In this document: in pieces, positions 16,588-25,449 of the stretch
Numbering within the stretch: position 1 is the first letter of the stretch
Layout: every line of letters begins with the position of its first letter
DNA from: Rikenellaceae bacterium
GTDB lineage: Bacteria > Bacteroidota > Bacteroidia > Bacteroidales > Rikenellaceae
DNA: 64,000 nt
Reading direction: 5' to 3'
Assembly (NCBI GenBank): GCA_017442365.1
Contig: JAFRZW010000006.1
Location: 1 to 64,000, forward strand
Notes under the pieces: model-generated
The model's input: the letters and a program-made list of their open reading frames with translations, nothing else
Databases searched by the model: none
Told to the model about the DNA's origin: nothing
Program-made: the position numbers and the translations under genes

Positions 16588-19500
16588 ATGAAACAGTTAA
16601 GATATTTCTTTGCGATAGCGGCAAGTGCGTTGATGATGTTTGCGTGCCAGAAAGATGTCGATATCGACAGCGAATTCGCACTTGGCGGAACGCTAAAATT
16701 GCGTCTTGATGTACCTGCACTTCAAACGGTAGAAATCACACGTGGTGCAGTAGAAGAGACCGAAGCATATAATGTTAAGGTATACATTTTTGATGAGGCA
16801 GGCAACCGTGCCGTTAACCCCGTTAATATTACCTTGAATCCTACTAATGAGGATAGCTACTCGCGTAAGTATGAGGTTGATACCAAGATTACTCTTCCCG
16901 CAGCAAGCGATTATGATATTTATGCAATTGCTAATACTGAGAGTAACTCGTTGTGGGACGGTGTAGCAGAATTTGATGCTGCAACTACCAAGGCTGCATT
17001 CGAGGCTATTGCTTTGACCTACAACACAGTTGAGAACCCTTCGAAGCGTATGACTCTGAGTGGACACGCTACGTTCTCGGCAACCGGTGCTGTTGATTTG
17101 GCCGTTGACATCAAGTTGAGCCGTCCTTATGCGAAGGTAACCTTCAACGTAAAGAACGGTACAACCAACCCCAACTTTACGTTCACTCCGACCTCTTATA
17201 GTATATATAATGTACCCACTAAGGCAAGTATGTTTGACAACACAGCTTCGCTGACTGGTGATTTCAAGGACTATGAGAACCGTGCAATCGCATTGGGTGG
17301 TTCGTTTGAGTTCTTGCAGTTGGAGAACGCATATAGCGTTGTAGAGGGTCCTGCTAAGTACACCGACCGCGAGAAGCGTGTCAGCAAAGAAGATCGCTCA
17401 TTTGTATATGCACCTGCCAACTCGACCTACGTAGTGATCTACGGTGATGGTGTTGAGAAAGATGGTCAGGGTAACATTAAGAAGATTTCGAAGACCAACT
17501 ACACCATTCACCTCGGCGATTTCAGTGCTTCGGGTGATATGGGTGATTACAGCGTTAACCGCAACACTCACTACACCTACAACGTAACCGTAAATGGTGT
17601 AAATATGGTTGAGGTTGAGGCTAAGCGCCAGGATGGCGACTATGAGAATGGTGCTGAGGGTTATGTAATTAACTTGCAGAGCTCGCCTCAGGTTTACACT
17701 CTTGATGCTCACTATGAGACTGTTCTGTTGAAGCTCGACATTACCAATACCAAGTTTGGTGAGGGTGATTCGGAACTGAACGGTTTGACTATGTCGGTAT
17801 CGACTCCTATGATGGACGCTGATGACAGGAATGTCAATGTCGGTTGGAATGAGATTAGCACGGCTATCGAGGAAAATACCCTGGACGCCTTCTACAAGAA
17901 GTACGATGCTAAGTGGGTTGAGTTTATGCCCGTATCTACTGCTAATTTCGCAGCATATAAGAGCGCGCCGATGTTCTACGTTTGCGAGTTCTTGAACGAG
18001 ATCTACAAGGAGAAGACTGCTCCCGATGCAAACAACACCCTGACCGTTGTAACGGAGGACGGTATTGATTATATCTACGTTGTTGCATTTATCAACGAGT
18101 ACTACTACGACGGCGAGTCGTGGGCTAAGTTCGTAAACCAGCCCGACCGTGAGATGAAGATCTTGCAGTCGCCTCAGGTTTCGACCGACGGTCATAGCGT
18201 TTACTCTGAGGCACTCTGTATTTTCAGCCAGAAGTCGATTTCGACTATGTTCGATCCCTCGTCGACCGAGAATGTATTCGGTATCGAAATGTACGATGAG
18301 ACTGGACTGATGGACATCAATACCAGCCGCGCAGGTAGCAGTACTACGAATGGTCGCGCTAATATGATTGGCGAGGAGTATATAAATTTGGGTACGACAA
18401 CGTGGGCAAGTGTTATTAACAATGGTGGTTACAACTACGAGGGTCAGCCCAATGGCAACAGCTACAAAGCATTGGTTAACACTAACGACGCATCGTATGC
18501 TTGTATGCAGCGTAACCGCGACAACAATGGTAACGGCACAATCGATTCTGATGAGCTTCGTTGGTATATGCCCGCACTCGACCAGTACAACGCATTCTGG
18601 TATGGCGAGGAGGCACTGCCTACCTATGCTCGTCTGTTCCAGGGTCTGACTACCGATGTTAAAAATGGTACTGAATACGATCAACTGCACCACTACTACA
18701 CCTCGACAAGTGGAAACGGGCGTATCTTCTGGGCTATTGAGGGTTCAAGCTATGGTGTTGATAACGCAACCTATCAGGCAACTACTCACAACACTCGTTG
18801 TATCCGCAACCTGAAATCGGTTGAGGGCGAACCGGCAGAGGCTACAACCCACAATAGCAACATCATTACGATCAATAACTTCGTTGAGACTGCATACCGT
18901 ACCGCAACTCAGAATGGCCAGTATCCCGAGCACCACGAGCGCGATATTGCTAATAAGTTGCCGCACGCATTCAAGGTTGCAAGTAATAATCTGAGTAGTG
19001 GTACAATCGCCACAACCTACGTTATCAAGGCTCCGAATGTATCGTCGGCAGTTGCTAAGAACGGTAAGACTGTGCTGACCTTTGCCTCGGTTGAGAGTGG
19101 TATTGGCTATTACTACACAACAAGCAACACTGCATCGCAGACCAATAAGATTGATATCGTAAACAATCAGGCAACTATTGACGTTGTTGTTGACGCATCT
19201 GCACCAATGGCAGCACCCGATGTTGAGGCAGATTGGGACGGTAGCACACTCATTATGACTCCGGCAGTTGAGAGCGGTTTGGAGTACTACTACACGACCT
19301 CTACTACGTTTGCTAAGACAAATAAGATTAACGGTACAGCGAACATTTCGACAAGCACACGTAATCAGAGTTACTATGTTTGGGCTTACAACCCCACAAC
19401 TGATAAAAACTCGTTATACACGCAGGTTACTACTACACGCACACTCATATGGTCCTCGGCAACCGTTACCAAGCAGACGTCGTCGTCAAATAGTATTACT

Positions 19501-19980
19501 ACAATCTACTTGTGGGCATACGATCAGGGCTTGGGCGAGTACTCGAATGCTACTACCGTTACCACTTCGGGCATTACGATTGGCGCAGACAAAGAGGTAA
19601 CAAAGAATGCGTCGTATACCTACACTCGTTTGGCTGCAACCACTCAGGACCTGTGCGCTAATTATAGTGAAACTGCGGATCCTGCTGATGCTCCTGAATG
19701 GCGTGTTCCCAACCAGCGTGAGCTGACTGTAATGAGCCAGTATGGAACAGAGTTAGGCCTTAGCACAAACACGCTTAGTAGCACTAAGTTCTCAAATGCC
19801 ATCAATGCATCGTCGACCGGTACAGACCGCTACTCTTATCTGTACAATGGTAGCTATATGACTTTGGCTATCTCTGGTAATGGCGCAATCCGTTGCGTTC
19901 GTGACCTCGCTCCCGGTGAAGGCCCTGCTGCCAAGACCGACGGCGACTACGAAGAGGGCGGCGATTTGGTAATTCAATAA
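16588..19980 (+). CDS. Large fimbrial tip-like lipoprotein, DUF4906-type (1130 aa)
   Basis: Surface lipoprotein with signal peptide ending LMMFAC (cysteine at residue 20) followed by QKDVD, an acidic export-type sequence. An N-terminal beta-rich region resembles fimbrial minor subunits (EAYNVKVYIFDEAGN, YDIYAIANT). The C-terminal half carries a duplicated module: ELRWYMPALDQYNAFW to RCIRNL (about 655-738) and EWRVPNQRELTVMSQYG to IRCVRDL (about 1036-1101). Between them are two repeats with YYYTTSxTxxxTNKI (about 834 and 897), likely fibronectin- or Ig-like. The WRVPNQREL and RC-R-L motifs are typical of large Bacteroidales tip or accessory fimbrial proteins. A ligand-binding adhesin role is inferred from size, position and modules. 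Confidence 0.75.
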   Translation: MKQLRYFFAIAASALMMFACQKDVDIDSEFALGGTLKLRLDVPALQTVEITRGAVEETEAYNVKVYIFDEAGNRAVNPVNITLNPTNEDSYSRKYEVDTKITLPAASDYDIYAIANTESNSLWDGVAEFDAATTKAAFEAIALTYNTVENPSKRMTLSGHATFSATGAVDLAVDIKLSRPYAKVTFNVKNGTTNPNFTFTPTSYSIYNVPTKASMFDNTASLTGDFKDYENRAIALGGSFEFLQLENAYSVVEGPAKYTDREKRVSKEDRSFVYAPANSTYVVIYGDGVEKDGQGNIKKISKTNYTIHLGDFSASGDMGDYSVNRNTHYTYNVTVNGVNMVEVEAKRQDGDYENGAEGYVINLQSSPQVYTLDAHYETVLLKLDITNTKFGEGDSELNGLTMSVSTPMMDADDRNVNVGWNEISTAIEENTLDAFYKKYDAKWVEFMPVSTANFAAYKSAPMFYVCEFLNEIYKEKTAPDANNTLTVVTEDGIDYIYVVAFINEYYYDGESWAKFVNQPDREMKILQSPQVSTDGHSVYSEALCIFSQKSISTMFDPSSTENVFGIEMYDETGLMDINTSRAGSSTTNGRANMIGEEYINLGTTTWASVINNGGYNYEGQPNGNSYKALVNTNDASYACMQRNRDNNGNGTIDSDELRWYMPALDQYNAFWYGEEALPTYARLFQGLTTDVKNGTEYDQLHHYYTSTSGNGRIFWAIEGSSYGVDNATYQATTHNTRCIRNLKSVEGEPAEATTHNSNIITINNFVETAYRTATQNGQYPEHHERDIANKLPHAFKVASNNLSSGTIATTYVIKAPNVSSAVAKNGKTVLTFASVESGIGYYYTTSNTASQTNKIDIVNNQATIDVVVDASAPMAAPDVEADWDGSTLIMTPAVESGLEYYYTTSTTFAKTNKINGTANISTSTRNQSYYVWAYNPTTDKNSLYTQVTTTRTLIWSSATVTKQTSSSNSITTIYLWAYDQGLGEYSNATTVTTSGITIGADKEVTKNASYTYTRLAATTQDLCANYSETADPADAPEWRVPNQRELTVMSQYGTELGLSTNTLSSTKFSNAINASSTGTDRYSYLYNGSYMTLAISGNGAIRCVRDLAPGEGPAAKTDGDYEEGGDLVIQ

Positions 19981-20018
19981 CAATAGTTTGAGAATAACTA
20001 ATAGAACATAACCGAGAT

Positions 20019-20073
20019 GTCAGCGAAGCACATCGACCGCCACAAGTCGATGCGTTTCGCTGACGCTCTTTTT
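20019..20073 (+). terminator. Terminator after the tip-like gene
   Basis: A long stem, GTCAGCGAA..ATCGAC / GTCGAT..TTCGCTGAC, followed by GCTCTTTTT. It separates the tip-like gene from the CotH gene, so the latter may have its own promoter or depend on read-through. Confidence 0.8.
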
Positions 20074-20175
20074 ACCACAATCTAAAAAGTGCGATAGAAT
20101 AAAACGTGAGAATAAAAAAGTGAGTGAGAAACCTAAAAGAACGATTAATCCCTTTCTAACTTAATATTTTATAAT

Positions 20176-22836
20176 ATGAAAAAACTACTTACGTTATTAA
20201 TGATCGCATTCGCAGCTTTCGCCTGTCAAGAAGATCCTGCAAAGGAGATGGATAGCGTAAAGAAAACTGTGGAAATCGTTGCTGAAATCGAACAGTCGCG
20301 AACACAACTGTCAAGCAACGGTATGGGTACGCTCTGGAACGCTAATGAAACAATCGGCGTGATCGGTAAGTCGGGAAACGTTTACCAATTCTCGACAAAC
20401 AACGAAGAGCCTGCCCCAAAAGCAACGTTTAGCGGCGAAATCAATGTGGAAGACTCGCCCGCTTACGCATTCTACCCCTATGACCAAACCAAGGTCGTCG
20501 GAACTACTCTTACTATCGAGCTTCCAAGCGAGCAATCGCAGTCGGGCAACACCCCCGTTATCGAAACTCACGATTTCAAGGTGGGCACTCCCGCTATGGA
20601 CGGAAACGGTAACTACTCGTGTGCGTTCTCGCAGAAATTCTCGACAATTCGCTTCGACATCGACGCAACCGGGTCAGATTTCGAGGGTGCTTCGCTCGTT
20701 TCGCTCAAACTCTACTCGAACGACAAGGCTGCAACAGCAGGCATTGCCGGCACAGTAAGTTTTGATGTCGCAAAGAGCGACGCAGAGGTTACCTTCGATG
20801 AAAGCACTGCTGCAAGCGCAATTACCTTGATCTTCGACGAAAATAATCGTCCCGTAATCGAGGCTAACAAAGAGCAGCGTTGCTGGATCACCGTTAATCC
20901 AACAATCGCTGCTCAATCAACTCTGCTTGTTGACCTTACAGCAATTGACACCAAGGGTAAGCAGGTTACGACAACCTACAAATTCACTGTTGCTAAGACA
21001 ATGAAACGTGGTGCTGCTTATCGCATCCCTATGAAGATTACGCAGCTCACCGAGTACGAAAAAGAGGATAACCCCGACGCAGCCAACAAGTTGCTCGGAT
21101 TCAAACTCTTGGCAGCAAACAATGGCGGTAAGATTCTCGCAACTGAGATCCGACACAATGCCAAAGGTAGCTATTCGTATGACATCAACTCGGGCAACTC
21201 GTCACTCCCCTACGCTACCGAAGGCTATACCTTTGAGGTAAATGAAGAGGAGAAGACCGTAAATGGCTGTGTGCCCTATTTGTTCGACTTCAAACTCGCT
21301 CCAACATTTGAAGTTTCGGAGGGTGCAACCGTATACGTAAATGACATTGAGCAAGTTTCTGGACAAACTGTAAACGATTTCTCGGCCCCCGTTGAGTACA
21401 AAATCGTTTCAACTGACGGTTACGAGCGCACCTATACCATCTCGATCAAAAACTCGGGTCTGCCTATTGTTGTTCTCGACGCAACACCCGCCGGTAATAT
21501 TACTTGGCAAGAGGCTGGTCTAAAAGTCTATGCAAAAGACTACGATTGGACAGGAGAGGAGGGCCACGTTTCGATCTACAACGCCGATGGCTCACTCAAT
21601 GTTGATAACGCCGTAGCGGGCTATCGCTTGCGCGGTAATTCAACTCAGCGTATGCCCAAAAAGCCGTTTGCAATCAAGTTTGACTCAAAACAAGCTGTTC
21701 TTGGTATGCCTAAGCACAAACGCTGGTGTCTGCTTGCAAACTGGCTCGACCGCACTATGTTGCGTAATGCTATCGCTATGGAGGTGGCTCACGCTACCGA
21801 CGAGGCGACAGGTATGGGATGGAACCCCCACGGCGTGAACGTAGAGGTAGTGTACGGAGGTATTCACCTCGGCAATTATTACCTCTGCGAGCAGATCAAG
21901 ATTGATGGCAATCGCGTTGACATTCAAGATCCGTTCGAAGATGTTCGCGACGACTACAACGACGGCAAGCGAACAGATGCTCCTACATTTGAGAATTGTG
22001 GTTACCTGATGGAGTTTAATCGTCAGAACGAATTGGATGAGAATTATAAATTTGTCACCACTTCTCGCAAGTTGGGCGTGATGTTCAAAGATGACTTCGA
22101 TGATACAGCAGCTGGCCAGAATATATTTACGCAGATGCAAAGTCATATCAACAATATTGAAAAGATCATCAGCGAAAATAAGGACTATAATGCTGCTGCT
22201 GAGTTAATCAATATGGAGTCATTTGTCGATTGGTGGATTGTTCACGAGTTGATGATGAATAACGAGTATAAGCACCCGAAGAGCGTTTATATGCATCAAG
22301 ATGGAGCAGGTAAACTCGTCGCTGGTCCTTGCTGGGATTTCGACTATCAGACTTTGCCTAACCCGACTAAGATTAGCGAAGTATTCAATAAATCGATCGA
22401 TGCAAGCCTGACAAAATTCTTGTATGAGACAACAAATAAGTATCAGGACACAGATTTGAATGGTAGTTCGTATATCCTCGGTTCACACGTATGGTTTGCA
22501 ACGAATAGCTACTCATCGTGGATGTCATCAACAACTCGATACGGATTGTTCGAGCACGCTGAGTTCAAGGCATTAGTAAAACAACGTTGGAATGCTATCT
22601 ATGGCAAATTGGCAGCAATCATCAATCGTATTGACGTTCTTGCTAATGAAAACGCAATTTCAGAGCCTTATAATAGTGCAATGTGGCCTCAATCAGTTGC
22701 TACAAGTAGTATTAAGAATAGCTGGAATGGATATCAAGGTGATGAACAGATGACTTACGAAGAGTCGATTGCCAACTTGAAGAGCATCTATCAGCAGCGT
22801 CTGGAATGGATGAACACTCAGATCAATGCTTTCTAA
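20176..22836 (+). CDS. Surface lipoprotein: fimbrillin-like N-terminus fused to CotH kinase domain (886 aa)
   Basis: A multi-domain lipoprotein, with signal peptide ending AAFAC (cysteine 17) followed by QEDPAKEMD, an acidic export-type sequence. Residues about 40-290 repeat the fimbrillin pattern (SRTQLSSNG...LWNANETIGVIG; AYAFYPYDQTKV). Residues about 310-440 look like a cadherin-like beta-sandwich (FEVSEGATVYVN, DGYERTYTISI). Residues about 480-830 are a CotH domain: YRLRGNSTQRMPKKPFAIKF, KRWCLLANWLDRTMLRN, GNYYLCEQI, FVDWWIVHELMMNNEYKHPKS and the metal-site motif GPCWDFDY (~716). CotH proteins are atypical secreted kinases; here the domain probably acts at the cell surface, on an unknown target. 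The gene follows the tip-like gene after a terminator hairpin. Confidence 0.85.
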   Translation: MKKLLTLLMIAFAAFACQEDPAKEMDSVKKTVEIVAEIEQSRTQLSSNGMGTLWNANETIGVIGKSGNVYQFSTNNEEPAPKATFSGEINVEDSPAYAFYPYDQTKVVGTTLTIELPSEQSQSGNTPVIETHDFKVGTPAMDGNGNYSCAFSQKFSTIRFDIDATGSDFEGASLVSLKLYSNDKAATAGIAGTVSFDVAKSDAEVTFDESTAASAITLIFDENNRPVIEANKEQRCWITVNPTIAAQSTLLVDLTAIDTKGKQVTTTYKFTVAKTMKRGAAYRIPMKITQLTEYEKEDNPDAANKLLGFKLLAANNGGKILATEIRHNAKGSYSYDINSGNSSLPYATEGYTFEVNEEEKTVNGCVPYLFDFKLAPTFEVSEGATVYVNDIEQVSGQTVNDFSAPVEYKIVSTDGYERTYTISIKNSGLPIVVLDATPAGNITWQEAGLKVYAKDYDWTGEEGHVSIYNADGSLNVDNAVAGYRLRGNSTQRMPKKPFAIKFDSKQAVLGMPKHKRWCLLANWLDRTMLRNAIAMEVAHATDEATGMGWNPHGVNVEVVYGGIHLGNYYLCEQIKIDGNRVDIQDPFEDVRDDYNDGKRTDAPTFENCGYLMEFNRQNELDENYKFVTTSRKLGVMFKDDFDDTAAGQNIFTQMQSHINNIEKIISENKDYNAAAELINMESFVDWWIVHELMMNNEYKHPKSVYMHQDGAGKLVAGPCWDFDYQTLPNPTKISEVFNKSIDASLTKFLYETTNKYQDTDLNGSSYILGSHVWFATNSYSSWMSSTTRYGLFEHAEFKALVKQRWNAIYGKLAAIINRIDVLANENAISEPYNSAMWPQSVATSSIKNSWNGYQGDEQMTYEESIANLKSIYQQRLEWMNTQINAF

Positions 22837-22855
22837 ACGCAACTACAATTAATAG

Positions 22856-22890
22856 AAAAAGGATCAACCCGATGGGGGTTGATCCTTTTT
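22856..22890. terminator. Bidirectional terminator between CotH and HAD genes
   Basis: AAAAAGGATCAACCC / GGGTTGATCCTTTTT forms a symmetric hairpin with A and T tracts on both sides, serving the convergent plus-strand CotH gene and minus-strand HAD gene. Confidence 0.9.
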
Positions 22891-22924
22891 CTATTATAAC
22901 GAGCTACAACGTACTCCACAATCC

Positions 22925-23788
22925 CTACTCTTTCGACTCGATGAGCAGTTGGCAGAACTCCTCGATATTGAGCGCTGTCAGGTCGGGCTGAGGATTCGAC
23001 GCAAGTGCCACATCGAGCGTCGTCTCGCCCGAGAGCACCAGCACACCAAAGGCGCCCGCATTATGCGCCATCGCAACATCGGTATAGATTCGGTCGCCCA
23101 CCATTGCAATCTCATCAGCTTGCAGCCCGTGGCGCGCCATAATACCACTCAACATATTCGGGTCGGGCTTGCCGAGCGTGATGTCGGGGGTGCGACCCGT
23201 CGCGTGTTCGATACACTTGCAGATCGAACCACAATCGACCAACACGGTCGGTTGATCGGTCGGGCAGACGCGGTCGGGATTGGTTGCGATGTAGGGCACA
23301 CCCTGCGACACCCACCACGCCGCACGGCACAGACGCGCATAGTCGAGCGTCATATCGAACGCCACCACAACCACATCGGGGCGATCCTCAGCCGAGTCCT
23401 CCGTCGGTCGGAAACCCGCCGCAACGAACTCCTCGACCATACTCGGCGTACCCAACAAGTAGAGGTTGCGAGCCTCAGCGTGGTGCGTGCGAATGTAATC
23501 GACCGTCGCAATGGCCGTTGTGTACATCTGTTCGCGCGAGGAGTCGATACCCATTCCTGCGAGCTTAGCAAGATAGGCATCGATACTACGCGAGGGGTTA
23601 TTCGTCAGGAACGAGTAGCCGATACCGTTATCACGCAGGCGCTGCAAAGTTGCCACAGTGAATGGGAACAGCGTCGAGCCCATATAGATCGTGCCGTCCA
23701 TATCGAATGCCACGTGGCGAATCTTACCGAGTCGCTCGCGCAGCTCCGAGGGCGAGTAGGGCGAACAATATTTATCGAAATCTTTCAT
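22925..23788 (-). CDS. HAD-superfamily IIA (NagD-like) phosphatase (287 aa)
   Basis: Cytoplasmic phosphatase of HAD subfamily IIA. Motif I is FDMDGTIYMG (Asp nucleophile and Asp acid), motif II is SFLTNNPS, motif III the Lys in LGKPDPNML, and motif IV GDRIYTDV. Relatives include NagD and phosphoglycolate, glycerol-phosphate and nucleotide phosphatases. Its ATG lies 5 bp after the stop of the upstream OPA-family organophosphate transporter, so the pair is co-transcribed; dephosphorylation of an imported or related organophosphate such as glycerol 3-phosphate is inferred. The exact substrate cannot be set from the motifs. Confidence 0.88.
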   Translation of the reverse strand: MKDFDKYCSPYSPSELRERLGKIRHVAFDMDGTIYMGSTLFPFTVATLQRLRDNGIGYSFLTNNPSRSIDAYLAKLAGMGIDSSREQMYTTAIATVDYIRTHHAEARNLYLLGTPSMVEEFVAAGFRPTEDSAEDRPDVVVVAFDMTLDYARLCRAAWWVSQGVPYIATNPDRVCPTDQPTVLVDCGSICKCIEHATGRTPDITLGKPDPNMLSGIMARHGLQADEIAMVGDRIYTDVAMAHNAGAFGVLVLSGETTLDVALASNPQPDLTALNIEEFCQLLIESKE

Positions 23789-23793
23789 AGCCG

Positions 23794-25281
23794 TTACTCC
23801 TCATATTTGATCTGCTTGGCGCGCTCATAGCCGTCGCGCGGAGCTTTCCACATCGTCGCAAATGCGATGGTGCCCAACGCTCCGACCGCCACAATCACAT
23901 AGAATACCGTATTCCAACCGTAGGCGTCCGCCAACATACCCACGCCCAGCGCCGAGAAGAACGAGCCAACGTAACCGAATACGCCCGCAACGCCATTAGC
24001 CGTTGCGGATCCCTCCTTGGTAGCTTGGTTTGCAGCAGCGATACCGATCAGAGCCTGAGGACCATAGATGAAGAATCCACCCATTGCCAGCACCAGCACC
24101 GACAGCACGGGAGGCATCTGCGGAAAGGCTACAAAAATGATCATAAACAGCGACGCCATCACCATACAAACCAGACACATATGATGTGCTTTGCTCTTGA
24201 AAATCTTATCCGTAGCCCAGCCCGCGAAGATCGTTCCGATAATGGCGAAGATCTCGAACACAGCCACGCTCCACGCTGCACTGACGATACTCATTCCACG
24301 GCTCTCGGTCAGGAACTTAGGACCCCAATCGAGGATACCCATACGCATAATATAGACGAATACATTTGCCACGCAGAGCGTCCAGACCCAACGATTCTTG
24401 AAAACCATATGCGAGATAAACTTCTTATGACCGCGTTTGTCGGCTGCCGCCTCTTGGCTCTTGGTGTCGGTATCGGGCAGCTCGGGCAGACCCACCGACG
24501 AAGGGGTATCGCGCAGACCCACATAGAGCCACACTGCACCCGCTACGGCCACCGCCGCCGGAATCCAGAAGCACCACTTCCACGCTCCATAGTGCGAGGC
24601 GTATTCCAGCACGCGCTTCATACCCTCGGCGTCGTCCGTCGCCACACCCATATTCTCGGCCATACGTGCCACAACCTCGGCATTGGCGCTCAGGTCCATA
24701 CCTAAATGACCCATAATGTAGCCACAAACGACAACAGCCGCCGCAGCACCGATCGAGTGCGAGGTATTCCATATCGACATCTTGGTTGCCAGCTCCGAGG
24801 GGTGAATCCAATGGGGCAGCATACGTGCGCACGGAGGATAGCCGAAACCTTGGAAATATTGGTTCAGAATAATCGTGATACCCATCAGCAGAATCAACAT
24901 ATTGACCACCTGCGGACCCTCGGCCACGCCCGTAATTGCGTAGCTCAGGTCGTAACCGCAACCGAACGCAACATTTGCCGCCGCGCACAACAGCAGACCG
25001 ATAGCCATCACCGTGCGTGTGCTGATCTTATCGACCACAAAACCATTGACAAAGCGCGAAAGTCCATAGACGAGCGATCCGATACCGATCACGATACCGA
25101 AACTCGTATTCGAAATGCCGTATTCGGCCGTCAGTCCGGGCATTGCCAGCGAGAAATTCTTGCGCACGAAGTAATAGACGGCATAGCCGATCATCGACAC
25201 AACGATCGTGCGTAATTGCCAATGTTTGAAACGCTTAACGGTTGCGGCGTCCATAGCGCCATAGATCTTATTTTCGTTCAT
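23794..25281 (-). CDS. OPA-family MFS transporter, GlpT/UhpT-like (495 aa)
   Basis: Inner-membrane major-facilitator antiporter with about twelve helices. The GlpT/UhpT family pattern is visible at the N-terminus: RTIVVSMIGYAVYYFVRKNFS, then GIGSLVYGLSRFVNGFVVDK, and YFQGFGYPPCARMLPHW around the central cavity. Known family members exchange glycerol 3-phosphate or hexose phosphates for inorganic phosphate. The start MNENKIYG was chosen because it lies 55 nt after a TTTG-N18-TACCTTTG promoter; the longer frame would begin upstream of it. It is followed at 5 bp by a HAD phosphatase and is divergent from glycerate kinase. Glycerol 3-phosphate is the best guess. Confidence 0.88.
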   Translation of the reverse strand: MNENKIYGAMDAATVKRFKHWQLRTIVVSMIGYAVYYFVRKNFSLAMPGLTAEYGISNTSFGIVIGIGSLVYGLSRFVNGFVVDKISTRTVMAIGLLLCAAANVAFGCGYDLSYAITGVAEGPQVVNMLILLMGITIILNQYFQGFGYPPCARMLPHWIHPSELATKMSIWNTSHSIGAAAAVVVCGYIMGHLGMDLSANAEVVARMAENMGVATDDAEGMKRVLEYASHYGAWKWCFWIPAAVAVAGAVWLYVGLRDTPSSVGLPELPDTDTKSQEAAADKRGHKKFISHMVFKNRWVWTLCVANVFVYIMRMGILDWGPKFLTESRGMSIVSAAWSVAVFEIFAIIGTIFAGWATDKIFKSKAHHMCLVCMVMASLFMIIFVAFPQMPPVLSVLVLAMGGFFIYGPQALIGIAAANQATKEGSATANGVAGVFGYVGSFFSALGVGMLADAYGWNTVFYVIVAVGALGTIAFATMWKAPRDGYERAKQIKYEE

Positions 25282-25335
25282 TGTGGGCAGTCGTTTTTCA
25301 GTTACAAAATAGATTCCACCATAGCAGATCAAACA

Positions 25336-25365
25336 CAAAGGTAACAAATAGTTGCGAAAATCAAA
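25336..25365 (-). promoter_or_regulatory. Promoter of the OPA transporter/phosphatase pair
   Basis: The minus strand has TTTG (25362-25365), 18-bp spacer and TACCTTTG (25336-25343). Confidence 0.65.
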
Positions 25366-25418
25366 AATCCCCTTGCTGAAATCATCGGGGCACAATCTTC
25401 GCATTGCGAAAAATTGTG

Positions 25419-25426
25419 TATATTTG
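25419..25426 (+). promoter_or_regulatory. -7 box for the glycerate kinase operon
   Basis: TATATTTG, 24 nt before the chosen ATG at 25450, in the divergent gap with the OPA transporter. It rules out the longer in-frame start at 25414. Confidence 0.6.
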
Positions 25427-25449
25427 CATTAACTCTCATTTATCGAACT

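Noticed and set aside
20176..22836. CotH annotation read as a spore-coat protein
   Set aside because: Bacteroidales do not sporulate; the domain is shared by diverse secreted proteins, so only the kinase-like fold is claimed.
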